The notes: a model not told the origin generated them from the letters alone. 64,000 nucleotides of DNA from Mucilaginibacter sp. OK268 (GCF_900103125.1 NZ_FNJV01000002.1:310001-374000), one strand, 5' to 3'. Positions 54,622 to 62,919 are shown, counted from the stretch's first letter. Program-made: numbers and translations.

Positions 54622-54919
54622 CCGGCGAAGTTAATAAGTTCATTTTAACCTGTAGAAAAAATGATCAATACTTTCCAGACACCCCTTTGCTGGTGACAGG
54701 CCCCCATTTGGAATTTCCTTGTCTAGCTATATTGAACTTAAAGGAGATCGGTATCGGCAAATGCTTAAACAATAGTTTGCTTAAAAACAGGAGCCGTTTG
54801 CTCAAACGGGACGTTCTCTATTAAGCTGAAACAAGTAATTTAACTGCTGCGGAGAACAGAAATATTCAGTGGCTTCCACGCGCCAGGGCAATCAAATTCA
54901 AAACCTAAGATAAATTTAG
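54622..54919. other. Gap after the small DUF6965-like gene
   Basis: 298 bases. I see no gene. A plus-strand fragment at 54738-54830 encodes KEIGIGKCLNNSLLKNRSRL before a stop; it resembles the FtsX signature only by its first residues and is not called. Confidence 0.4.
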
Positions 54920-55326
54920 CTAGTATCGCACTAACCTTCCCGCACCTTCCCATATAAAAAATCCTGTTTCCTGAAGCTGCTGTAAATCACGGGGGGCAGT
55001 CGCCTTAGATGTTCTGGTTATACGAATATACTTTTGAGCAGTCATCCCGCCGTCAAACCCTTCTGTACCTTTCTCCAGCATTTTATTGACTGCCTTTAAT
55101 TGCCGTTCGTTAAACTGATTCTTATGCCGATCAAAAAAATGTTCTTTTTTAAAGTAAACCGGCACATCCACCTGGTATCCCGCTGAGCATCCAGAATCAC
55201 ACCCGCGAAATAATTAATCCATGCGGTGATTTCTAAAGGCCGCTGCACTTCTTTAAGTGCAACATAATAGGCTGCTTTATTTCTTTCGATAGTTTTTGAA
55301 AGACTTAGCATGACAGGTCTTCCCAA
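54920..55326 (-). pseudogene. Fic-family protein remnant (C-terminal part, frameshifted)
   Basis: Two overlapping frames form one Fic-type C-terminus: LSLSKTIERNKAAYYVALK... AWINYFAGVILDAQ in one frame (about 55180-55310), then VPVYFKKEHFFDRHKNQF to MLEKGTEGFDGGMTAQKYI and SKATAPRDLQQLQETGFF in the other (54920-55180). A single base shift near 55175-55185 separates them. The N-terminal catalytic Fic core is missing, so no AMP-transfer activity is expected. It lies directly after mnmE. Confidence 0.75.
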
Positions 55327-55368
55327 CGTTACCTTTAAAAGATATTAATATAATTATCTAATAATCAA

Positions 55369-56775
55369 TCACTTGCCGATACAGAACTTACTGAATATGT
55401 TTTCCAGCAGATCATCTGTAGTAACAGTTCCGGTTATTTCACCGAGGTAATGCAGGGCCTGTTTAATATCCATCGACAGGAAATCTGAGGTGATGCTACC
55501 ATCAATTCCGCCTAATACCCTGATCAGGGCTTCTTCGGTTTTTTGCAGAGCCTCCAGATGGCGAATGTTGGTTACCAGTGTTTCGTCACCACTGAGCTGA
55601 TCTTTAATGGCTGTGCCATAGATCTTATTTTTCAGGTCATCTATATGCAGCTTTTCTTTGGCCGAGATAAAGATGGTCTGTAGATCTGGAAGTCCGGAGG
55701 TACGGAAAAACTCATGGATACTTTCCCGCTTTTTGTCCTGTTGAATCAGGTCCATCTTGTTGGCTACCAGCAGCATGGCTATACCGGGACTTTGCAGACT
55801 CTCCAGGTCACTTTTTAGCTCTTCCGGGCTTATCCGCTCCGAGTCAAAAACATAAATAAGCAGGGCGCTCTGGCTTATCTTTTCCATGGTACGCTGTACC
55901 CCTATCTGCTCAATGGCATCGGTAGCCTCGCGTATACCGGCAGTATCTATCAACCTGAAATTGATGCCCTGTATATTCAATACCTCTTCAATGGTATCTC
56001 GCGTGGTGCCTGGTATATGGCTCACAATGGCCCTTTCTTCGTTCAGCAAGGCATTGAGCAGGGTTGATTTACCCGCGTTGGGTCGGCCGGCTATCACGGT
56101 GTTAACCCCCTGTTTTATCGCATTTCCCAACTCAAACGACTGTATCAACCGGCCTATAATGCGGGTAATATCCACGATGAGTTGTTTGAGCTGATCGCGG
56201 TTGGCAAACTCTACATCTTCTTCGGCAAAATCAAGTTCCAGTTCAATGAGCGAGGCAAAATTTACCAGTTGCTCGCGCAGGGTTTGCAGCTGATTGCTAA
56301 ATCCGCCGCGTAATTGCTGTAAGGCCACCTGCTGCGACGCTTTGGAGTTGGAAGCGATCAGATCGGCTACAGCTTCGGCTTGCGACAGGTCCAATTGGCC
56401 ATTCAGGAATGCCCTTAGCGTAAATTCGCCGGGTTTGGCACTTCGCGCGCCCTTTTTGATAAACAGCTTAATGATACTTTCAATAATATATCCCGAAGCA
56501 TGGCAGCTTATTTCCACTACGTTTTCGCGGGTATAGGATCTGGGTGCTACAAACAGCGATACCAGCACCTCGTCCAGCATCAGGTCGCCATCCATAATAT
56601 GACCGAAATGGATAGTGTGCGAGGCCTGTTTGGTCAGATCCTTACCTTTCCATACGCTGTTGGCTATGTCGATAGCATCCAGGCCCGAAAGGCGGATCAC
56701 CGCGATTGCCCCTATCCCGTTTGGTGTAGCCAGGGCTACTATGGTTTCCTGTTGCGCGTGTTGTAAGTTGTCCAT
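55369..56775 (-). CDS. mnmE: tRNA modification GTPase MnmE
   Basis: 468 residues from the ATG at 56775 (a TTG two codons upstream is not needed). N-terminal folate-binding domain (1-120, ETIVALATPNGIGAIAVIRLSG), helical domain, then a GTPase with GRPNAGKS (G1), DTAG (G3) and NKMD (G4), and the C-terminal FCIGK that is invariant in MnmE. With MnmG it installs the 5-carboxymethylaminomethyl group on tRNA wobble uridine. Cytoplasmic housekeeping gene. Confidence 0.97.
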   Translation of the reverse strand: MDNLQHAQQETIVALATPNGIGAIAVIRLSGLDAIDIANSVWKGKDLTKQASHTIHFGHIMDGDLMLDEVLVSLFVAPRSYTRENVVEISCHASGYIIESIIKLFIKKGARSAKPGEFTLRAFLNGQLDLSQAEAVADLIASNSKASQQVALQQLRGGFSNQLQTLREQLVNFASLIELELDFAEEDVEFANRDQLKQLIVDITRIIGRLIQSFELGNAIKQGVNTVIAGRPNAGKSTLLNALLNEERAIVSHIPGTTRDTIEEVLNIQGINFRLIDTAGIREATDAIEQIGVQRTMEKISQSALLIYVFDSERISPEELKSDLESLQSPGIAMLLVANKMDLIQQDKKRESIHEFFRTSGLPDLQTIFISAKEKLHIDDLKNKIYGTAIKDQLSGDETLVTNIRHLEALQKTEEALIRVLGGIDGSITSDFLSMDIKQALHYLGEITGTVTTDDLLENIFSKFCIGK

Positions 56776-56911
56776 GGTCAATAGTCAATGGTCCATAGCA
56801 GTCATATTTTGAGGGTTATGGACTCAAGGCACAAAAGTAATACAAATTACTTTCCTCCCCCTTGTTAGCAGGATTGTTTGCCCGAGCTTTTACTTTTGGA
56901 TGGCTCTAAAA

Positions 56912-57060
56912 CTTTTTAAACCTTTAATTTTAACACTTTTCTGCACAAAAACGAGGTAAAAACGGCTCAAAATCACTCCAAAAACATCGATTTTAACACT
57001 TTTTAACAAATTTTAACGAGGTTTTAACGCGTTTTTGAAACTTTAAAAAGTATTAATTTA
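56912..57060. other. TTTTAAC-rich stretch with repeated motif
   Basis: The sequence TTTTAACAC, TTTTAACAC, TTTTAACAA, TTTTAACGAG and TTTTAACGCG occurs five times between 56932 and 57030, the last four at about 10-13 base spacing. No ORF. It lies between divergent mnmE and ndpA. Confidence 0.5.
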
Positions 57061-57121
57061 TTGATAATCAAATAACTACATACAAATCGGCCGATTTTTG
57101 GCTTGTTTTTATCCTTAATAA

Positions 57122-57165
57122 AACAGCCCGGCTCCCATATACGGGAGCCGGGCTGTTGGCTTTTT
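57122..57165 (+). terminator. Orphan hairpin terminator between mnmE and ndpA
   Basis: AACAGCCCGGCTCCC (57122-57136) and GGGAGCCGGGCTGTT (57143-57157) form a perfect 15-bp stem, followed by GGCTTTTT. The flanking genes diverge, so it does not end either of them; it may end an unannotated transcript. Confidence 0.75.
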
Positions 57166-57278
57166 ATAAAGATACGAAATTGCCGGGAAAGGAGCAAATT
57201 TAAAGAAGTCCATCGTCGATGATAAAAATGGGCCGAGTGTAGTCGACTCACCCGACCATTATTACCTTTTAATACACG

Positions 57279-57362
57279 CGTCATTGCGAGCGATAGCGTG
57301 GCAATCCCCGATAAACAGGGCGGCTCTGTAAATAGGGGATTGCTTCGTACCTCGCAATGACG
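57279..57362. repeat. Intergenic palindromic repeat, family A (CATTGCGAG), copy 2
   Basis: Inverted ends CGTCATTGCGAG / CTCGCAATGACG, 84 bases in total, with an inner GCAATCCCC / GGGGATTGC arm pair. It lies 145 bases before the ndpA start and creates spurious frames on both strands. Confidence 0.85.
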
Positions 57363-57506
57363 CGCGGAGAGGGGTGCTTTTACCCTCTTTGCCGCAAAGC
57401 AGCAGAGAGGGTCGTCCAGCGAAGCGCAGACGGGGTGAGTCGTCTGCCCCCTGTTCAAAAAAACACTATCCGTCTACGCCCCAAAAGCCCTACATTCGCA
57501 TCAATT

Positions 57507-58565
57507 ATGGTAACTTTTTTTGAAGCTTCACTCGATACTATTTCGGTTCATCATGTGGGCAACCAGTCGCAGGAAGAAATGTACGCCCTGTCTGACCAGC
57601 CCCTGGAACTGAAGGACGATATTATTCCCAACCTGCTGATGCAGTATTTTTTAAAACCATTTGAAAAAGCCAACGAGGTATATCACCTCATGCACAGCAG
57701 CGGAAACCTGGCTCTCAACGAGATCCACCATTTTGCCACACAAGCTTTTGAGGACAAAGAGAAATTTCACGAAGCATCTGAACAGATAGCCAAGCATCTG
57801 TACAAAACTACCACGCACCCCAACATTAAAGGCGGTGAATTATATGTAGTTTACTTTAACCAGGTACAAATTGAGGGCAATCCGCTGGATGCCATTGGCA
57901 TTTTTAAATCGGAAAATAAGGAGACCTATTTAAAAGTTTACCCGGACAAAGGCGGTTTCCAGGTTGATTACGAGCAGGATGCCATCAACATCAATAAGCT
58001 GGACAAAGGCGTGCTCATCTTCAATATCGAAAAGGAGAACGGTTACAAAGTCGTAGTAATAGATAAAACCAATAACGGACAGGAAACCGCCGTGTACTGG
58101 AAAGATAATTTTCTGCAGCTCCGCATCCGTAACGACAGCTTTAACCAAACCAATAACACCCTGGGCATTTACAAAAACTTTGTAACCGAAAAACTCGACG
58201 ACCAGTTTGAAATGAGCAAGGCAGACAAGATCGATCTGCTGAACCGCTCCATGAAGTATTTTAAGGAGAAGGACGAGTTTAATATGGATGAGTTCTCCAA
58301 CGAGGTGATCGGTAACCCGGAGGCCATTGAATCGTTCAAGAACTTCAAAAACCAGTACGAGCAGGAGTTCGACAGTCCCATTGCCGATAACTTTGTGATA
58401 TCAGACAATGCCGTAAAAAAACAGGCCCGTGTTTATAAAAGCGTGCTCAAGCTGGATAAAAACTTCCACATCTACATTCACGGCGACAAAGAGCTCATTG
58501 AAAAAGGGTTCGACGATGGCCGCGCCATGAACTACTACAAGGTTTATTTTAAGGAAGAAGCGTAA
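57507..58565 (+). CDS. Nucleoid-associated protein (NdpA family)
   Basis: 353 residues from the ATG at 57507 (MVTFFEASLD). The upstream open frame runs through an intergenic repeat and is not protein-like. The NdpA fold is recognised by ISVHHVGN, LMQYFLKPFEKANEVYHLMH and the C-terminal HIYIHGDKELIEKGFDDGRAMNYYKVYF. Members bind DNA or the nucleoid; the role in Bacteroidota is little known. It stands alone. Confidence 0.88.
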   Translation: MVTFFEASLDTISVHHVGNQSQEEMYALSDQPLELKDDIIPNLLMQYFLKPFEKANEVYHLMHSSGNLALNEIHHFATQAFEDKEKFHEASEQIAKHLYKTTTHPNIKGGELYVVYFNQVQIEGNPLDAIGIFKSENKETYLKVYPDKGGFQVDYEQDAININKLDKGVLIFNIEKENGYKVVVIDKTNNGQETAVYWKDNFLQLRIRNDSFNQTNNTLGIYKNFVTEKLDDQFEMSKADKIDLLNRSMKYFKEKDEFNMDEFSNEVIGNPEAIESFKNFKNQYEQEFDSPIADNFVISDNAVKKQARVYKSVLKLDKNFHIYIHGDKELIEKGFDDGRAMNYYKVYFKEEA

Positions 58566-58631
58566 AGTGGGCAATTATTGAATTACTGAGTTCGTGATTT
58601 AATAACATCAAGGCGGCACTCCTCCCCCACA

Positions 58632-58778
58632 TGTCATTGCGAGCGATAGCGTGGACAACCGACTGGAGGGAGCTCATTAATACCTTAAAAAAGCAATTAA
58701 CAACATTAATAATCTCGTAGCTTAGTCATCGATTAGAATAGCGAGGAGATTGCTTCGTCGTTCCTCCTCGCAATGACA
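58632..58778. repeat. Intergenic palindromic repeat, family A (CATTGCGAG), copy 3
   Basis: TGTCATTGCGAG / CTCGCAATGACA ends, 147 bases long, like copy 1 but with the outer base changed and a longer AT-rich centre. Confidence 0.85.
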
Positions 58779-58801
58779 TATTTGTTTTGCCTAAAAATAG
58801 G

Positions 58802-58880
58802 GGTGTCATACTGAGCTTGTCGAAGCATGGAGGACAGGCCCCCCTGCACGCGCCCCTTCGACAAGCTCAGGGGTGACAGG
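58802..58880. repeat. Intergenic palindromic repeat, family B (CTTCGAC...GCTCA), copy 3
   Basis: GTGTCATACTGAGCTTGTCG and CGACAAGCTCAGGGGTGACA, inverted arms with a GC-rich centre, same orientation as the copy at 651-726. Confidence 0.8.
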
Positions 58881-58895
58881 TCCCTCTCCGCTCAC

Positions 58896-58990
58896 GTCAT
58901 GCCGAACTTGTTTCGGCATCCCACGGGCAATGTGTACAACATGATGATTAACCCGTCCCGAGAGATCCTGAAACAAGTTCAGGATGACAG
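58896..58990. repeat. Intergenic palindromic repeat, family C (TCATGCCGAAC), copy 1
   Basis: GTCATGCCGAACTTGTTTCG at the left and CCTGAAACAAGTTCAGGATG at the right. The right arm folds into its own hairpin (CCTGAA / TTCAGG). The other full copy is 59581-59673, and a fragment is at 1070-1087. Confidence 0.8.
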
Positions 58991-59178
58991 GATTCTTTTC
59001 CATTCCCCCCCTTTACTTGCGCCCGTTTGCAACGAGTGCAGGGTTGATCAAAGATCAAGACAACGGAATTATTTATCTGTTTAAGAAAAACTGCGAGCCC
59101 TATAAACCTTTTTTAAGATCATGAGTCCTACCTGAAATATACAACCAAGCATTATTTACAAACTTTATCACCGCACTT

Positions 59179-59469
59179 ATGAAAAAGCTCTCATTTTTAA
59201 GTCTTTTGCTATTATTTTTTATGACAAGCTGCAAAGTTCCGGTTTACTCCTTAGGAATGTCTGAAGACGAATTTACTGCCCATCATAAATGGGCAACGGA
59301 CCTGGTTGAGAAATCTGCAGAAAGAACCGTTTACAAAAGAGGAAATACCTCCGCTGTGGCCTTAGTGGCACAGCCTGTTATGTACTATTATTTTGTTAAT
59401 GGCAAACTGGTTCGCATAGACGAGGGTGAACGGAAGCCCTATGTTGTTGTAGAGCATACCAGTAATTAA
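59179..59469 (+). CDS. Small lipoprotein, 96 residues
   Basis: Lipoprotein signal with LLFFMTSCKV (Cys18). The mature part is about 79 residues with KSAERTVYKRGNTSAVALVA and PVMYYYFVNGKLVRIDEGER. No family recognised. It has no close partner and lies between repeats. The signal peptide and codon use support a real gene. Confidence 0.75.
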   Translation: MKKLSFLSLLLLFFMTSCKVPVYSLGMSEDEFTAHHKWATDLVEKSAERTVYKRGNTSAVALVAQPVMYYYFVNGKLVRIDEGERKPYVVVEHTSN

Positions 59470-59481
59470 CAGGCCAATAGT

Positions 59482-59571
59482 AAAAAGACTTACGAAGTTT
59501 TAAAACTGCGAAGCACTCAACGAAAACATTGAAAAACCGATAACAATGAGTTAAACTTCGTAAGTCTTTTT
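59482..59571. repeat. 90-bp element with 19-bp perfect inverted ends
   Basis: AAAAAGACTTACGAAGTTT (59482-59500) and its exact reverse complement (59553-59571) enclose 52 bases, including CATTG/CAATG and AACTC-type short arms. It may act as a bidirectional terminator for the lipoprotein gene and the Kup gene; the loop is long for that, so it may be a separate palindromic repeat. Confidence 0.75.
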
Positions 59572-59580
59572 ATATTTCAA

Positions 59581-59673
59581 GTCATGCCGAACTCGTTTCG
59601 GCATCCCATCTGCAAGGTATACGGCATTCTGGTTAACCTGTCCTGTGGGATCCTGAAACAAGTTCAGGATGAC
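59581..59673. repeat. Intergenic palindromic repeat, family C (TCATGCCGAAC), copy 2
   Basis: GTCATGCCGAACTCGTTTCG on the left and CCTGAAACAAGTTCAGGATG on the right, 93 bases. The outer arms match copy 1; the centre differs. Confidence 0.8.
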
Positions 59674-59693
59674 CATGTGTATGGCCATAACGA

Positions 59694-61691
59694 TTAGTTC
59701 ACTTCCAAAACACCATTACCATAGGTAACGGGATCAATCCTTTTGAGGTGTACGTTGCTTACGGGCTTTACTACCAGCGGTATTTTTTCAACACGGGTTT
59801 CGCTGGTATCCAAACCAAAGGCTTTAGCTTCTGACTGGGCCAGTTTTTTAATGGCGAAATAACTGTTGAGAATAAACGCTTCGGAGGTGCTGAACAGGTT
59901 ATTATACGACAGGAATTTCTCCATGATCACAAACCTGAAATCGGCGGCTATTTTGTATTTATTCAGTGATTCGTACTGGCTGGTGATATCTATTTCCTTG
60001 CGTTTCACCATATCTTCCACCACATTCCTGAACAATACATTTACCCTTGGCTGTATCCGGAAACCTAACCTGAACTCGATACGGATCACTTTGCCGGGCT
60101 CAATCTGGTCAACGCTGTACTCCATGGTATAGGGCTCATCGGTGCGTTCAATATGTACAAACCAGTAGGTATCGGCACGTTTTGGCCGGCGGCTCATGAT
60201 GGAGTAAATGATCTTTTCTTCTATCTGTTTGCCATTGTTGGCTTTGGTTAAATAAATTAAGTGGGTGGCGTATTTGTTTACCGTAGTATCGGCGCTCAAG
60301 GCGTTCAGTAATGGCAGTTGCCCCTTGATGTCGATAAAATTCAGGAAACGGTTATTGATCTTGCGGGCCTTAAACCAAATGTACATGGTAAATATCAAAC
60401 CAATTTCAAAGCCTACAAAGAACAAGCGGTGTATAATTTTCACGGCGTTGGCTACAAAAAACGAGAATTCTACCGTTAAAAACACGCACAATATCATGGT
60501 AACCATCCATACCGGCCAGTGTTTTACATAGCGCATAAAGTAGTACATTAAAATGGTAGTACTGAGCATGGCTATGGTAATACTGAAACCATAGGCGGCG
60601 GTCATAGCGGCGGATGTTTTAAAATACAGCGATACCAGGATACAGCCTACGCACAGGATCCAGTTAATACTTGGGATATAGATCTGTCCGCGTATGTTGG
60701 ATGGGTATTTAATGGTGATGCGCGGCCAGAAATTCATGCTTACCGCCTCGCTGATGAGCGTGAACGATCCGCTGATGAGGGCCTGACTGGCAATAATGGT
60801 AGCCATAGTAGCCAGCGCTACACCAGGGATCAGGAATTGGTGCGGCACAATCTCGAAAAATGGGTTAACACCGGTAAAATCTTTAGTTGGCGCTTGTGCC
60901 AACACCCAGGCACCCTGTCCCAGGTAGTTTAAAACCAGGGTGGTTTTTACAAATATCCAGCTCACCTGTATGTTTTTGCGCCCGCAATGGCCCAAGTCGG
61001 AATAGAGCGCTTCGGCACCGGTGGTACACAAAAATACCGCGCCCAGGAGCCAGAAACCTTTGGGGTGATCCATCAGCAAACGTGCGCCGTAATAGGGGTT
61101 TAAAGCTTTAAATATAGATGGATGGTGGATTACCTGCATGGTACCCAAAATACCCAGCATCACAAACCACAACAGCATAATGGGGCCAAATGCCGAACCC
61201 ACCACCTTGGTACCAAACTGTTGAAAAAAGAACAACAGGATAATAATACTGATCACGATGATGAGGATAAGATTGTTGCCCGGTACAATAACGCTGGAAA
61301 ACGCGGGTACCAGGTTAAGGCCTTCTATGGCTGATGTTACGGATATAGGTGGGGTAATAATACCATCGGCCAGCAAAGTACCGGCGCCTACAATGGCCGG
61401 GATAGCCAGCCATTTGCCATAGCGCCTTACCAGGGCATAGAGGGAAAATATACCACCCTCGCCTTTGTTATCGGCCTGTAGGGTGATCACGATGTATTTA
61501 AAAGTGGTTTGCAGGGTGAGTGTCCAGAAGATACAGGATATGGAGCCTAATACCAGGGCCATATCCACCTTGCCGCCCTCCACCAATAAGGTCTGGAAAA
61601 CATACAGCGGCGAGGTACCGATATCGCCAAAAATGATACCGAGGGTAACTATCAGACCCGCGAAAGAAAGTTGCTTAACGTGCGAATTCAT
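59694..61691 (-). CDS. kup: Kup-family potassium transporter
   Basis: 665 residues with about 12 membrane helices in the first 440 residues, then a cytoplasmic C-terminal domain. The N-terminus LGIIFGDIGTSPLYVFQT is the Kup signature, and GTGAEALYSDLGHCG and NYLGQGAWVL are also typical. It takes up potassium, probably with protons. The gene is not linked to other ion-transport genes. Its upstream gap has palindromes described separately. Confidence 0.94.
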   Translation of the reverse strand: MNSHVKQLSFAGLIVTLGIIFGDIGTSPLYVFQTLLVEGGKVDMALVLGSISCIFWTLTLQTTFKYIVITLQADNKGEGGIFSLYALVRRYGKWLAIPAIVGAGTLLADGIITPPISVTSAIEGLNLVPAFSSVIVPGNNLILIIVISIIILLFFFQQFGTKVVGSAFGPIMLLWFVMLGILGTMQVIHHPSIFKALNPYYGARLLMDHPKGFWLLGAVFLCTTGAEALYSDLGHCGRKNIQVSWIFVKTTLVLNYLGQGAWVLAQAPTKDFTGVNPFFEIVPHQFLIPGVALATMATIIASQALISGSFTLISEAVSMNFWPRITIKYPSNIRGQIYIPSINWILCVGCILVSLYFKTSAAMTAAYGFSITIAMLSTTILMYYFMRYVKHWPVWMVTMILCVFLTVEFSFFVANAVKIIHRLFFVGFEIGLIFTMYIWFKARKINNRFLNFIDIKGQLPLLNALSADTTVNKYATHLIYLTKANNGKQIEEKIIYSIMSRRPKRADTYWFVHIERTDEPYTMEYSVDQIEPGKVIRIEFRLGFRIQPRVNVLFRNVVEDMVKRKEIDITSQYESLNKYKIAADFRFVIMEKFLSYNNLFSTSEAFILNSYFAIKKLAQSEAKAFGLDTSETRVEKIPLVVKPVSNVHLKRIDPVTYGNGVLEVN

Positions 61692-61912
61692 TTAATGAGA
61701 TAAAAAAATAGGGGTTGGTACAATGGAAAAAAGGCTGCCCGGGAGATTTTTGCCATTTGTTTTATTTTTTGGCTGGCAGCTACAGAAAACAATACCATCA
61801 TACATTAATTTGATTGATGTTTTCCCATAGCCAAAATGCGTGCCGGGAGGGGTTTTATTTAGATAAAACTTTGCATATCAGATATATAACTAAACAATTA
61901 TAATTTTCATAG

Positions 61913-61958
61913 AGGTTTATAAACCTATCATTTTGATAGGTTTTATCATTTTGATAGG
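61913..61958. promoter_or_regulatory. Cluster of small palindromes upstream of kup
   Basis: AGGTTTATAAACCT (61913-61926), CCTATCA-TTT-TGATAGG (61924-61940) and a second TATCATTTTGATAGG (61944-61958), repeated with an 18-base period. They may be sites of a regulator of kup, 222 bases away, or a repeat. Confidence 0.4.
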
Positions 61959-62000
61959 ATGGCTGGGGGTGCCTGATTTCACCTATAATACTACCCAATA

Positions 62001-62088
62001 TGTCATTGCGAGGAGGAACGACGAAGCAATCTCGTCGCATTCTTATTGATATGAATAGCTACGAGATTGCCACGCTATCGCAATGACA
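62001..62088. repeat. Intergenic palindromic repeat, family A (CATTGCGAG), copy 4
   Basis: TGTCATTGCGA / TCGCAATGACA ends, 88 bases. It lies 36 bases after the stop of the TIGR02757 gene. Confidence 0.85.
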
Positions 62089-62124
62089 TATGGAAGAGAT
62101 GAATGAATGATTTATAAAGCTCAG

Positions 62125-62901
62125 CTAAAACTGCACACCCCAACGCTCTTCGATCCCTAATCCGAAGAGGGCGAAATCATATTTCACGGGATCTGCGGGA
62201 TCGAACTCGCGCAGGCGGATGGTGAGTTCTTCGGCGGTTTGCCAGTCGGTTTGTTTGCGGGTGATGAGCAATAGTTTGCGTGCCACCCTGTCCACATGCA
62301 GATCAAGCGGACAGATCAGATCAGCAGGTTTGATGCGGTTCCAGATACCAAAATCAACCCCGCAATTGTCCTGGCGCACCATCCAGCGTAAAAACATGTT
62401 GAGGCGCTTACAGGTTGATTTTTGTGAGGGTGACGACACATGCTTTTTGGTACGGTGCGGATAATCGGGCAGGGAGAAGAAGTAGGAGCGAAAGCCCCCC
62501 AGCCCCCTAAAGGGGGAGTAATCCCCATCGGAGGGAATGAATGCGTCCTCCAATGATTCAAACCGCTCGTAATGATACCTGAAAAAGGCGATGAAATACA
62601 GGGTATCGATATCGTTAAAGGTGCGGTGCTTAAAGCTGAGCAATTTTTTCAGGTCAACTTCTTCATGGTTCATGATAAAATCATAAGGAGCGCCATCCAT
62701 GAGGGTGATGAGCTCTTTACATTTTTTGATGATGGTAACGCGCTGTCCCCAGGATAAAGTAGCGGCCCAAAACCCCATGATCTCAATGTCCTGCTTACGG
62801 GTAAATAGATGCGGGATAGAAATCGGGTCGTTCTCAATAAAACCGGGCTGGTTGTACTGGGCTACTTTGGCGTCGAGGAAGGCTTTTACGTTTTCAATCA
62901 T
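62125..62901 (-). CDS. TIGR02757-family protein (DUF2400)
   Basis: 258 residues. Family hallmarks are DPISIPHLFTRKQDIEIMGFWAATLSWGQR and RKLLLITRKQTDWQTAEELTIRL, the latter preceded by VSSPSQKSTCKRLNMFLRWM and DLICPLDLHVDRVAR. The fold resembles an HhH-type DNA glycosylase, but the activity is unknown. Residues 123-137 (SDGDYSPFRGLGGF) come from an intergenic-type repeat in frame, so the protein carries an insertion relative to family members as I recall them. It is otherwise intact. Confidence 0.85.
   Translation of the reverse strand: MIENVKAFLDAKVAQYNQPGFIENDPISIPHLFTRKQDIEIMGFWAATLSWGQRVTIIKKCKELITLMDGAPYDFIMNHEEVDLKKLLSFKHRTFNDIDTLYFIAFFRYHYERFESLEDAFIPSDGDYSPFRGLGGFRSYFFSLPDYPHRTKKHVSSPSQKSTCKRLNMFLRWMVRQDNCGVDFGIWNRIKPADLICPLDLHVDRVARKLLLITRKQTDWQTAEELTIRLREFDPADPVKYDFALFGLGIEERWGVQF
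62491..62535. repeat. GC-rich repeat inserted in the TIGR02757 coding region
   Basis: Reads CCCCCTAAAGGGGGAG with a CCCATCGGAGGG tail on the plus strand, similar to the repeat at the topB end. It is 45 bases (15 codons) and keeps the reading frame. Confidence 0.65.
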
Positions 62902-62919
62902 TGATTATGATAGAGTCAA

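Noticed and set aside
54738..54830. FtsX-like KEIGIGK fragment
   Set aside because: Only the first seven residues resemble the FtsX signature seen at 8057; the rest does not, so a chance match is likely.
57024..57458. Minus-strand frame of 144 residues between mnmE and ndpA
   Set aside because: It passes through the family A repeat and the terminator; the protein sequence shows no family.
57357..57506. N-terminal extension of the NdpA protein
   Set aside because: The first 50 residues of the longer frame derive from the repeat and Arg/Pro-rich intergenic DNA; the family start fits the ATG at 57507.
56782..57506. Replication origin near mnmE
   Set aside because: No DnaA boxes (TTATCCACA type) were recognised and dnaA or mnmG is not in view; TTTTAAC repeats alone do not support it.
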